Origin: Lethocerus indicus
Taxonomy: Eukaryota; Arthropoda; Insecta; Hemiptera; Belostomatidae
Length of the DNA: 64,000 bases
Reading direction: 5' to 3'
Assembly (NCBI GenBank): GCA_019843655.1
Contig: JACDQD010000004.1
Span: 9,796,001 to 9,860,000, forward strand
Under the pieces are notes generated by a model, which was given only the letters and a program-made list of their open reading frames with translations, did no database searches and was not told where the DNA came from. This document shows, piece after piece, positions 11,451 through 25,000 of the stretch (position 1 is the first letter of the stretch; each line of letters begins with the position of its first letter). Made by a program: the position numbers and the translations under genes.

Positions 11451-14400
11451 CTAAAAAATATATTTCAATTATTATCTTGTACATGTTTGAATTTATACAC
11501 AAACAAATGAGTGTATTGTGAATTAGTACAACAACCAATGATAACCAATAGAGGTTTGTTACAAATATATTTAATTAAGTTATTGGTTTATAAATTATTT
11601 CATTCCCTGTTAATTCAAAATGTCCACTAAATTTTATCGTAGCATAAATTTCATTTATAACAAATGAATTATATAGTTAAAATTATATAAGTTTATAAGG
11701 TAACTATTGACTTTTCAAACTAAAAAAAAATAATATTAACTGGTTAATATTTGGTTGATATTAACTATACATAGCAGAAACAAGACAATGTGTTTGTTAA
11801 TGTTTTAATTTATATTGAATGTTAAAACTTGGAGGTGTAGATGTACGTCCAAGAAAATGATGTCCCAAAATAAAATAACTCAAAATTATAAACACTATCT
11901 CATTTAATTATGAACTGTAAATTTATCAATACAGGGAAGTAAAGTTACTAACCGCTCAGAAGTAATGTCGGATAAAAACTACCAAGTGCCAGCTGAATAG
12001 CATTCCTCTCAAGTTCACATATTGCAGAAATCACAAAACCTAAAATTTCAATAATGAATATCTCAATATAAATCCTCGAATAATGTTGTACATCAAAACA
12101 ATCAGTAAATATTTTTGTTCACATTATTTCATTTGTCACAAAGACATTTAAATGTAGTTAAAGATATATCCACATTTAAATTAATACAAATTATGAATAA
12201 TTGATTGAAACTGATATAGGTATTTAAATCAATAATATATATATAAGAATTTATTAATTGGTAATAACTATTTCATAAATTACCGAAGCACATTCCACAA
12301 AGTCCCTGGAGTATCGTCAAAAGGATGACAGAGAAAATATCTCCTTTACATTCAACACCAAAGACCAATATCATGAAGAACAGCACAAGAGCTGTTTGGC
12401 CACACATTACCACAAACTGAGTAATGACATGTGAAAATAGGATCTCCAATGGTGTAACACCTTAAATGAAAGTTTTTTTATAACTACATTTAAATTAACT
12501 TGTACACCCAAAATAACCATTAATCGATTAAATATTATTGAGAACTTATAAATACACTTTTATAAAAAAACCTTTTTTTATTAATAATTTTAAAAATATG
12601 GCATTTATTTAGAACTCACCAGCAACCCAACTTCTATCAAGAAGGCCTTCCATCCTTTCTATAATGAGGGCAGAAGATGTAAGTGCCACAGCCAAAAAGA
12701 ATACAATCCTAAAATGTATACATTGCTTTCATTAATACAATAATATATTAAAAAACAACACTGAAAAATAGATGATAATAATATAATTCTGAACTTACGT
12801 TAATATAACACCAGGTGCAACGAAGTCGGTGAAACTTGGATCATTACTACCATAGATAGGTTCTTTGAACTGAAGAGAAATGTAAAATAAGTATAAAGAG
12901 AAAATAAATGTGAAATCCCAGATATAAGTATTTTGGGGTACACTAAATTGTTTACCTTCATTACCAATTCAAGTATTATATATTTTTCAAGTGTTATGCA
13001 TATTCAAGTATTTCAAATGAGAAAAACTCTATTTCAGTTAGTGAAAATGAAGAAAAATAGAATTCTTATTTTCGTTTATATTTAATACCTAATTCCTTCT
13101 TATCATGCAGTTTTGCTTATTCATTATTTTTAACCCAAAATTTTTAACCCACCACAAATAATGGGCCTAAAGGGGGTTTTCTCATAAATTGGTCTGCTTA
13201 TACACTTTTCAATATTAAAGTAATGTTATTTACATATGTTCTCATGTATTTTTTCTTGGGAAAAATACATTTGACTAAAGTTATAGTAAATAGAAAATAC
13301 ACCTTCTTTAATTATCAATTTCCCGAATTACCTGAATTGGAATATCAGCAAGTTTTGGATTATTTCCACAAACTGTAAGCAAGCTCTGTGCAAAATCTCT
13401 GTAGGCAACTTGTAGATCTCTGTTCAGCATCAGCCCTATCTGTTGGTCTGCAATGGATAATTATTTACTTTTTATTTAATTAGAAGTTCAGCATAGAAAA
13501 TAATAGCTTTGTATGTTACACAGAAGCTTTAGTTCATTACTATAAACAAGAGGTATATGGTAGTTAATAAATTTAATTATAATGAATTCTATAATTAGGT
13601 TTTTAATATTAAAATAGAAAACCCAATGCACTAAACAATTCAGACTTCCTGAATAATGGTTTCATAACTAATACATTTAGATTACTTGAAATTTGTTTGT
13701 TCTCAAAGGTAAATGGAATTACTCCAGATTTATAAGGCAACAGTAGAAATTGACAATGAGAGTAAAATGCAGGCAATTAGTTTAGCTACAGAACATAGAT
13801 TACATTTTACCTACCAACACTAATTCCATTTTAAAAGTTAAGGACTAAACTAAAATAAAATAATGTCAATGTAGCATTAATTCATATCAAAGCAATTCAT
13901 TACATAGAAGGAGAGGCATGCAACATGCAAGTCAATGTCTCACAAAAAAATTACTTGAAGAATAATCAATTTTTTCAGGAGAAATTAATAACCATAAAGA
14001 CTAAAAGCAGTTTGTAAAGCAATGTGCATTATTATGTCATAAATACTTATTCCAATAAATTTTCCTCAGGATATTTTTAAGGGCTTAGAGAATGTGAAAC
14101 TAACCTGTGCATAAACTAAGCACATAAAAGATCTATTCTAATATAGCAACAAATTTCACAAGAGATTTGTAAAGCAAATTTTAATTTACAATAATAAACA
14201 TTTACCACTGCATGAAGATATTGCCATAAAATACATGCATGGCCACAATTCACTTTGTTCAAACAATTAAATCACAATTAGGTTTTTCCAAAACAACAAA
14301 TGCCTTTGAAAAACATGATTATTGCTTCCCTTCAACTGACCCAGAGCTGCAGGATAATGACTGTGTCTATGTGGTCTGCTGAAAATTCCAAATGAAACCC

Positions 14401-15952
14401 GAACTCCAAGTGGAGTTTTAATTTATGTTTAACTTACTTGACATATCGAGCCATACTCTCATCTCACTTTGGTCAAGGGTCTCATTGTCCGAATCCCTCC
14501 CGAGGGCCATCCTTGCAACAAGGGCGTCTGTGAAATTGTCCGTAAAATAGATTGCTCCCCACGCATCACCCATTCTAACAGCTTCTATTGCCCTTTCTGG
14601 TGTCTCATAATAGTCCTAAAATGTGTTGCACACGTGTCCACAGACAACCATTTTGTGTCAGATAAAATCAAAAGTGGAATGAATAAGTGGATTCTTACAA
14701 ATAATTTATTGAAAGTATTTGAAACACTATTGGTGTCAGTTGCTCATAGCAAAAACAGAGAAAGGCAAAAAATTGCACCTATAACTAATATTTGTATTAC
14801 AACACTTGCAACATTCACACAATGCAATGAACATTCCTTCTTTGCATTCTTTCTTCTAAAAACATAATACACAATAAAAAATAAAGTTACTTTAATTCAC
14901 AATGCATACACAATGCTTTTATGATCAAGTGATGAATATTGGTCTAAGATTATGTGATATTATTCAAAAGGCACATAAACCAATAAAATATTGACATCCA
15001 TAAAAAGCAAATACAATTAAACACTAAACGGCTCAGTATTACTTAAATATAACTAACCAAATTATGTTCATAATCTCATGCTCCTCCTCAATTCATGCAT
15101 ACAAAAAATGACTAAATAAATAGACATATCAGAGCTGAACTGAGGATTTCTTAATTTCTTTGTAGTTTCATTTCATGTATTGGTTGCCTATTGACAACCA
15201 CATCACTACAATAAAATAAAAGTGGTCACAGTATTCATGTTGTATTCTTATAGATTCCATTTCTATATTGTCTTACACTCTTAGGGCATAACATCCAGAA
15301 AGGTGGGAACTTTTTCTGACCTGAATGTAATGGCTCAAAGTTACTTTATCAAAACAAAACTATATTAAAGTATAAAAATGTGTTCAAAATGCACAATAAA
15401 TTAAATAACAACAGCAACAATAAAAGTCCACTAAAATGAGGCAGTGATTTTTAGCAGTGTGAAAGCACCTGGTGATGAAAGCATTTTCCTGAAATAGTGA
15501 GAGACATTTTGCAAGGAATGCGGGAGGACAATTCATAGAACTGTAGATAGGGCTTATTTAGGAACCATTTTTGAAGTTTACATTGGCAGATTTATAGCAA
15601 ACAGTGCAAGCTTTATTCGTAATTAGCATACAAAAATGCTCCAAATGGCCTAAGCACCTTGATATTGAATATTTATAAAATTATCTATTCTCACAAGTAT
15701 GCCAATGTATTCAATTCAATTTAGAATTATTAAATTGGAAGATCATTAGAACTTTGAAAAATAAAATGACTTGCATTCAACAAGGAATCCAGAACTCATC
15801 ATGAATTTATAGATTCAGATGAGTAAATTAATATTAAATTCATTACAATAATTATATGTTAATATTATTTATTTATAATAGTTAATAGATTATACTAATT
15901 GTACTTGATTAATGTTATTACATTTTATTTCAATATCATTTATAGTCCAAAG

Positions 15953-16014
<62 letters not shown>

Positions 16015-19000
16015 CTCTTATTCTTTTAAAAAAGAGAAATGGTTTTTTGTGGTTAAATGAGGTAGAGGGTAAGAGAAGAGGAAGAGGTAAGGAAATCATG
16101 GCTGTTAAACTCACTGGACATGTCGAGCCAGACTTTAACTTCAGACAGATCCAAAGTATCATCATCAGCCTCAGTACCCAATATGACCCTGGCAGTGAGC
16201 TCCTTAGAGTAATTCCTGTTGAAGAACAGGACTCCCCATGCATCACCCTCTCTCACCGCTTCTATTGCCGAGTTTAGGTCCCTATAGTAGTCCTTCATTT
16301 GGACATACACACAATGCTTACACTTAAAACCTGATTGTCAGGACAGGATATTCAACTTTGGGAATATTCTATTAAAGACAACAAAATTATCATTTAATAT
16401 AGTTTCCCACAAAATCAAAATAATATATTCTTCCCATTGGAAAACAAGTTCTTCCACAGGTTTGCTTCCATCTATTAGGTTTTTATGTTGAATCAACATT
16501 TTTTATGTTGAATAGAATTTAACAGCATAGTTGAATTTACATTTGAGGTAAATTATTATTAGGTGGAAATCCATCTACTGATATGTGTACCAAGGTTTAT
16601 GCATGTATCATTACACTAATGTCACAAACAAATTGTGCTTGTGATTAAGATGATAAGTTTGGTTGGGTTTTACATTAACACTGTTGAAAACAATGTTTTG
16701 ACAACAAATTAAATTGTAGTGACAGTACCACAGCACCATTCACACAGGCCTACTTAAACAGAGGAGAAACCAGTTTTATATATTTATTTTATGCTATTTT
16801 ATATACTAATTCTTATTAAAACTATCAGTGGATTACTACATTATACTTGAAAAACAATTAAAATAGTTAGCATGAGTACTTACTTTGACAATAGTGTCAT
16901 TTCGTAATGCATTTATGTATCGACAAGAGAGACTCTGAAATGTGCAGTTGTAATAGACAGGACATTGTTGAGTTTCAAAATCCATTTCTTGGTTGACAAT
17001 TGCCAAATGGAGACCAGTTGGATCTCTACCAATGGCAAGGCAAAAAAGGATTACTTGCATCACAGGTAAAGCAAATATGAAGAGCATCACCCTGCAGAAT
17101 TTCAGGAGAAATGACAAAATTCCCAATAAATTATTTCATATGTATATTTTTTAAATAATAAAAAATATTGAATTTTATGTATATAATTTATATATGATAA
17201 AACTAAATACATACCCCACATTTCTCCACATCTTCAGAAAGTTCTTTTGTAGAAGTGCCTTAGTTTTGCCTTTGGTTGTTAAGTTACAGCAGTCATTACA
17301 ATCATTACAAGGATCATTATGTTTACTCCCTCCCAAAGATGCTGGCATACCATTCTTCTAATGCAACATTATATGAAATTAAACAAAAATTAAATGGAGT
17401 TAACATTTAGAAAAAACAATAAAGTTATCTAGATCAGATTAAGAAATTATTGAACCTTTTAAATAATTCATACTGTGATTAAAATAAGGTACACAAAACA
17501 TAATTGAAACATTTCAAAATTGCATTTTTCTAAAGTAATTTTGTAGGTATTTATTAAAATATTTTAAAACAACCTCATAATGTCCATTGGTGCTGTCCTG
17601 AAAGAGGACTTCCTTACTTTGGTGAAAATTCAGTCCAACAATGCCGCTCTCTTCTGAGATATAAACAGGTTTGTTATTTTTACCCCAATTCAAGGTTGCC
17701 TACAAAGAACAATTTAATATTAAAAAAATTAATAAATAACAGTTTTTTATACACATTTTCATTTATATATTTTTTTGTGTAAAATAAACATGCAACAGAT
17801 ATATAAATTAAAATTATAAGAAAGGAATTAATGTCAGTCAACAGAATTTTCACTAATTCTTTATGCTGTGTGTATTTACTGAGCCTTAAACATAAATCAA
17901 AGTATTGTAATGTGTCCTAGAAAAGCATATCATAATATAACTTTACTATTCCAGATACATTTTGAAAAAATAATCTTTAATTATACTTTACAATAATAAT
18001 TTTTAATTCTATTATTTTAATATTGTTATGCAATATATTTTTGTATTTATACCAAAGAGATATTGTTGGATAGGTGGTTATCTTCTGCAGGAGGGCCGTT
18101 TTCTTCACCTTGTTTTCTGCTCAACTTTAAGAATACCTCTTCAAGGCTTTGGCAATTGTACATTGAAAGCAGGACCTGTGGTGACTCCTCAGCCAATAAC
18201 CGACCACTCCTCATCAGTCCAATCTAAATAAGCAAACAGTAATCTCAACCTTTTTGATGAACTAATTAATTTCTAATATTGTTAATATAGCTAACTTTCA
18301 AAATATCCCTGCAAAAAATTATGATAACGATTTAATTCTACCAAAGTTGAACATCTAATAGGAAATAGTATACGACCCACTTCATGATTGAAAGCATAAT
18401 TTTATTTTGAAGTTTTCATCACTTATATTGAATGTGTAAATGACTTGAGAGGTGTACAGTTATACTAAGTAAGACAAATGAAAATTAAGAATGAATGGAA
18501 ATTTTGTTTTGTGCCTACTTTATAGAGTTTGTGTTGAAATACATAATATTAATGTTGGACATGAGACTACAATAATAGGACATTTTTTCAAAATATTAAT
18601 TTTAAGAAAGTATTCAAATTCAGCATTATATGAATGAAAAATTCCAAACAAAATAATTTAATTTAAAACATGAAATGGTGAATGAACTTAGGATAACATA
18701 AAATTTATATCATAAAATATGTATTTAGAAGAACACAATTTACACAGAAAATGCTGACTATTCAGGATTCATCAACATAAAATAAGGAAATGAAATAAAT
18801 ATTGGTAAGTTCAATTAATATTCACTTATATACTTACAGTGTGTGCTTGTCTAGCTTCTTCAATATAATGGGTTGTTATGATAACAGTTTTATTTCCATC
18901 TTTAGTTATTTGCACAAGATGGTTCCATATACTGTAACATCAAAACAAAAAAGACTTATCAAAATGCATAATCTGAAAGCACCGGTATTTTACATCCCTG

Positions 19001-22000
19001 TTCAATAAATAATTCAATATTTTGTTCATTATTTGGTATGAGATAAATACTTAAAAAATACAACCAAACATTTCTATAAATAGTTTAAATTATCAATGGA
19101 ATGAGGAGGATAGGATTAAATCAAGTAATTACACCCTTAGCTAAAACCTGTTATTGATAACCTGTTAATAATTCTTTACAGAGATGATAACCTGTTTTCT
19201 TTCTCTAATGATATGTTTGCACTTCTCTAAGAATTTATAAATGATAACAGGTACATGCATTTTTACCCTAACAGTTGTTACACCATTATTCTATTGTGAA
19301 TTATTCTTTAATGCAATTGTAAACCATGTTTCTGTATTATTGTTAATAGTTATTATTCTTCATATATTCAATATGAGTAATACAGCGAGTATAATATTCC
19401 TGAATAACGTGATGATTTATGAAAGGAAGGGTTTCAGATGGGTAATAACAAAGAGTGATGACCTTTGTAGGTTATGTTGAACTGCCAATATAGTAAAATT
19501 CTTAAGCTGGTGGGTAGAATGGAGGAGAATTCAAGATGAAATAAATTTTACTCATCGGGGAGATCAGATAGAGCTTGGAGAAAATGTAAAGTGAGGAAGG
19601 GATAGGGATAATTAAAAGAGAAGTTTTACCAAACTATGGGTATCAGAAGAAAAAACACGAGACGAGTTTTCAATATTGTTTTCTGTTCAATTATTTATAG
19701 CATATAATTTACTTATTTAATATGAGTTATACTTCACCTCTGCCTAAGTAGAGGATCCACGCCAACAGTTGGTTCGTCCAATATAAGTAGTTCTGGGTCG
19801 TGCATTAGAGCTACGGCAAACGAAACTCTCCTCTGCTGTCCACCACTGTACATTAAGGCAGTTATTAAGAAGATTTAAGTGTCTAGTATGGAAAATAAAC
19901 TTATTAGCTGAGTTTCATATAGTTCCAAGATTTGTCCTTTTCAGTTTTTTTCGGATTACCTCTTTGGTAGTCTGCGATGTTTGTAATACCATAATAGTTT
20001 TTTCGAATTTCCGTCTCCTTTCTGAAGATGGCGAGCATCCGAAACCGGTCTATCAAATGACCAAAGGACGAGAGGAGACAGAATATCGAAAAACCTACAT
20101 TTTTTCGTTCAAAGCCACCGTGATAGTTGTAACAGTTATTGGTCCGCTACTCTTTGAGATTTCAAAGTATTTATACAATTTTAAGATTATTTTAAAAATA
20201 ATATCTTATCTATCTGGTCTGGAGGTTTGGAGACCGAAAGCGAGCGGTGATTGGCCATGTCACACAGATTAAACTCAAATTTTTAAAAACTATGCAAGTA
20301 TTTTCAAAACGAACGTACACCGCTAAAGTTTTGACCGTGTTTAAAGATACAGTTTTATAAAATTTATTTCTAATTATGGAATAAAGCCCTTTTAGTAGAA
20401 AGCTCAAAAGTAAATTCCTTTCTTGTTTTCAATATATAAAGTATATTTTAATTCAATTTTTTTCATATCATCCACCTGCTGTTAAAACATTACGAAAGCA
20501 TATTATGATGTAAGTTTCTGTAACTGAAATTAGCATTTTCTTCAACTTGTATTAAAGACTCTTAAGGATATATCACTTTGGCATTACCTTAGGTTTTTCA
20601 CTAGCCTGTTCTGGCTGGGCAAATCGAGAAAGTTGAGGAGAAATTGCAGCCTCGCGTATATTTCGGGCGTCTCCATTCCAAATATCCAGCCGAAATACAT
20701 CATTGTCTCTTTTATCGAAAACTCTCCGTACAGGGCTATTTCCTGAAAATGAGCAAACGCCGATTTAAAATTTGTTGCAATGCGGCATCTCTCAGAAAAA
20801 ATAATTGGAACGCTACTGAACAGCTGAAACAGTCACAATCCAGTGCAATGACAGTTCTGATAGGATGCTTTACTGATGTAAGCCATGAGAAGGTAACTGT
20901 ATTACTAACAGAACGTTACTGAGAATTAGGGTCAAAAAAGGAAGATAATCATATCATATAGTTGTAACTGAGACCAGAATAGTCATATGTACAGATTATA
21001 TTTACACTGGTTAATGATGTTACAGGTTACAGAAAGACAAGTTACAGGTTAAGGAAAATTTGTGTTTTCTAAAGTTGAAGTTTGTATCTTCTAGTTCAAG
21101 ATGGTGGTTCAGCGCCATTTGCTAGGAGGGTCTAACGGTCTAAATTTATTTAGCGGTTTAATTATTTAATTTTTTCTCAATGTTTGTCTTTTTGTTTCTA
21201 AATAGTTTCACTTTTTTGAAGTCCTGTTTTTTAGTCTTATGCTGATATATAAGTGGAAATATTTGTAACTCACTTGTGGCATGTAGCCGACACGTTTTCC
21301 CGGGACACCGCTGCCTTTCGTTCCGGGTTTCCCTCCGAGCACGTATATTTCTCCCGTATTCAATTTTCTACGACCAACGATGCAGCTTAGTAGTGTCGTT
21401 TTACCGCAGCCGCTAGCACCCAGCAGGCCGTAGCTGAAGCATAAAGTGATTTCTTATTAGTCTGGGAATCGTCTGAAAATCGGAGTCAGGTGGGTTATTT
21501 AAAGGTGTATGAAATTAGGGACATTAATTTTGGAGGAGAAATTACAAAGAAATACAAATTGTATTATTTTTTCGTAGTTAATGATATACAAATATACAGA
21601 CATTTAGTTTATTACAATTCATTGCTTCATAATAATTAGGTAATATTAATTACCCTAATACTATTAAATAGTTGAAACTAATATAATTATTACTTATAAA
21701 TAAATAACTGTCATTATTTATAAATTAATTGATAAACCGTCAGATCAAAATATCGCCAAATTTGTTATTGTGTCCAATTTTAAAGATAACGATCAATTTA
21801 ATTCACCGGTACCGTTCATTAATTCAAATAACACGGTAGTACGCAGTAACGTGCCGAAACTCGTATCGTGCCAGAACTTTCTAGATCGTGAGGAAATACC
21901 TTAATCATTTAAACAGTTGCAAGTGGAACCAACTCAACTTAGTACATTATTGTTGATATTTTCCCAGACTAACCAAAGAAACGGATATTTGCTGAAACGA

Positions 22001-25000
22001 AATAGTCGATAATTAGTTAAAATCGTCGTTAATAGTTAACATTTTCGGTTTAAAATTACTGCAGAAATACTACTTATTGAGACGTATAATGCGACCATTT
22101 GACAGTGTCTATTGTTTGCCGTTTTAATTGTTTTCGAGACGAATCGGGAAATCACTAAAAGCCCTACATTTTCCCGTTCAAATTGAGTTCCTTCGAGTTC
22201 GGAGGTTGCATAAAAAAAAATAGTGTTCTCGATTATGATTTCACAACCGGGAGCTAAAAGCACGTACACCAACAGTGCAAATAAGAGGAAGGATTGGATG
22301 AAAAAAAGAAAATAAGGAACGATTAAAAATCCAGGTCAGATTGTTTTAGTCGCTGACGACAGTAGGCCGAGGACGCCGAGTTACAAGAGTACACGCACTT
22401 GATCACATCACATGATTCGAGCGAGTCCTTCCCTAATCTTATAGAAATGTATTAATAAACTATACACACTTCGTTTACTACTTATGAGTGTATACGCCTT
22501 TCTCAGCAGGCACACACACAGTGTGCTGACACTGAGTGTGCTATACTGTTCCCAAGTGGTCAAAAGTACAAAATGTTGACCTAATGGAGTGTTTACGAAA
22601 ACGAAAGATTATAAGCTTCATATTAATCACGAAAATATTCTAATTAAAGTAACTAACACATGGCTCTATGCTTCAGTCGGACAAGTCCCCGCTGTTCAAA
22701 TATTCACTGTTAAGTTAAAGAAGAAGAAGGCGCGACATAAAACATGTTGAAAATAGACGATATTTTCCGACACAAGTTGAACCTAACTAAACGGCCGAGG
22801 AAATTATGTTTTACAATGATAGAAACAAAATCGGGAACACCTATCTATTTTTCGATACTGCTAATTTAGGGAGATGTTTTGGCTGGGTGATGCTTTAAAA
22901 AGGCCTTTGATAGCACATATACCAAACCAGTTCTAGTAGATCTTACGCAATTCAGTCAAACTTTCAAAGGATTTTATAAATTCAAGGACCCCACAGATGG
23001 TCTAAGCTGTCTAATTCTAAGGTCGCCTACCAGAGGGGTAATTTGTAACATACATTACTTTCGATCAAAATATTACCGGGTTACGTATAAGACGTATAAA
23101 AGGATTAACGACATCCAACCTTCAGGTATATAGAGAGGCCCCCAAGTTGATCTACTCTTCAGTTGAATCCAGACGATGGGACCTGTAAGAATTATGAAAC
23201 ATCACAAGCAGACGAAACCCGAGAGGATCCCAGACGAAAAGGGCAAAAACTCCCCTGCTAACCGAAATTCTTCCCGCGCGATCCTACCGGAACTGGTATT
23301 AGTGATCATTCATGTTCTGGTCGCGGAAACCTTCAAACATTTATTACTAATTAGTCTTGGATTGGGAGAACTACATGTGGATTATTTCTAGGGAGTTTAT
23401 TTTTGGTGATTCACTCCATAAGTACCTGACACGTATTGTTTATTATAAAGAAAAAGAACGTTTATTTTACAACTTTGCGACTTAATTTTGGCTGTCAAAA
23501 ATGAATTAGGTCGGAGAACACGAAAATAGACTTGCGGTAGGTGTACAGGGCCGATATGTGACATGAAATTCCAGATTGGGACTTGTCACGCTACAATGAT
23601 AGCGAAAGCCGAAGCGGTGGCCATATTAAGAGGACTCAGTCCGCTTTTCAAGATCAAACTGTGTTCACAATCGAAACTGCTTTATTAAAGTCGCACCTCA
23701 CTTAAGGCTTTCTATCACTAATAATTGTATTCGCCCGCCGAAAGACCTCGACTTTTCAGTCAGTCATCCTTGTTCTATAACAAAACCGAAAAGTGTATTT
23801 AATATTTCGTAATGGTTTAGCGTAGGTCCTTTCATTCTTTCGATTTGTATTCATTGGGCGCTTCACAACAAACAAACCTTGCGGGTAAGAGGCTATTCGA
23901 CCTAGAACTAAGGAATTAGCAGGTTTCTGTTTACTGAGATTCTATTCCAAGAAATGAAAATTCAGTTGACAGTACAGTAGAAATAAATAATAATAACACA
24001 TTAAATAATAAAATATCACACGATTATTTTTATAGATTTTAAAAAAGTTTAATTAAAATGTAACTAATAGGAAGAATAAATTAAGATTGGGAATATTTGG
24101 ATAAATAATTCATTACTTTTAGTCAATTCATTAAAGACAGATTAATTAATTTCTAAAAGCCTAACATTAGTAAACTATCGAATCTTCAGTGGAATAATAA
24201 TACAGAATGGACACGGAAATTCATTCCATTCTGTTTGGCTTTTGCCCATGGCCATCAATCATGTCTTCTCAGCGTCTCAAGACCACACATTCTTAGTCAC
24301 CTAGACAAAGCAAACCCTGACGTGTGTACCGCTGCCTAATTTGTTGCAAGGGATGTGGTTTAGAGTTATACGTACGAGGAGTTAATGTTGGCTGGGGTCG
24401 TCGTGGGGTCGCTGGGCCCATAACCAGTCCACCTCTGGTGCCCCAGTTAGGTGGTCCGTGTGGTACAGAAATTGAACTTATCTGACATGCATGTTGAGTT
24501 TGACTGGACGATATTATCCTAGTAGGTCCAATGTTTGGTATGCCTCTGTAGCGATATTATTCTAGTACACCCTATAGGCCACTGCAAGTCTACGTAGAGA
24601 ACGATAATTATAGGCGGAAAAGGGCTAATCTTCGCAAATAGAAGCTTTTCCGTTCCAAATATTCAAAAATGGTCACCAAGGCCAAAACAACCCACCTACG
24701 GAAGTGAGGACAAAACGACGAGGCTTCTACTCTGGTGGCTGAGGTTTGGTGTCCCAGCTGACCCCCACCCATCATGCTATGTGTTTTTAAGAACGTGACT
24801 ACGTTCCAAATGTCCCATAATTCGACTATTCCAACCTCCTCGCCAATTCAAACTGTCCTCGGTCACAATTTTCAAACCTCTCATAGTTTGCAATTAAAAT
24901 GGTATATTACATAATGTTTCGTTAGCTGTTCTCACTTAAGTGAACGGTAGTTTTTCTGACTTGAAAAATCGACCCTCATCTACCACAGCTAATTTCGATT

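Noticed and set aside
15890..16277. Open frames on both strands with Tyr-Ile repeats
   Set aside because: They are translations of the (AT)n microsatellite joined to antisense or shifted reading of exon 11a.
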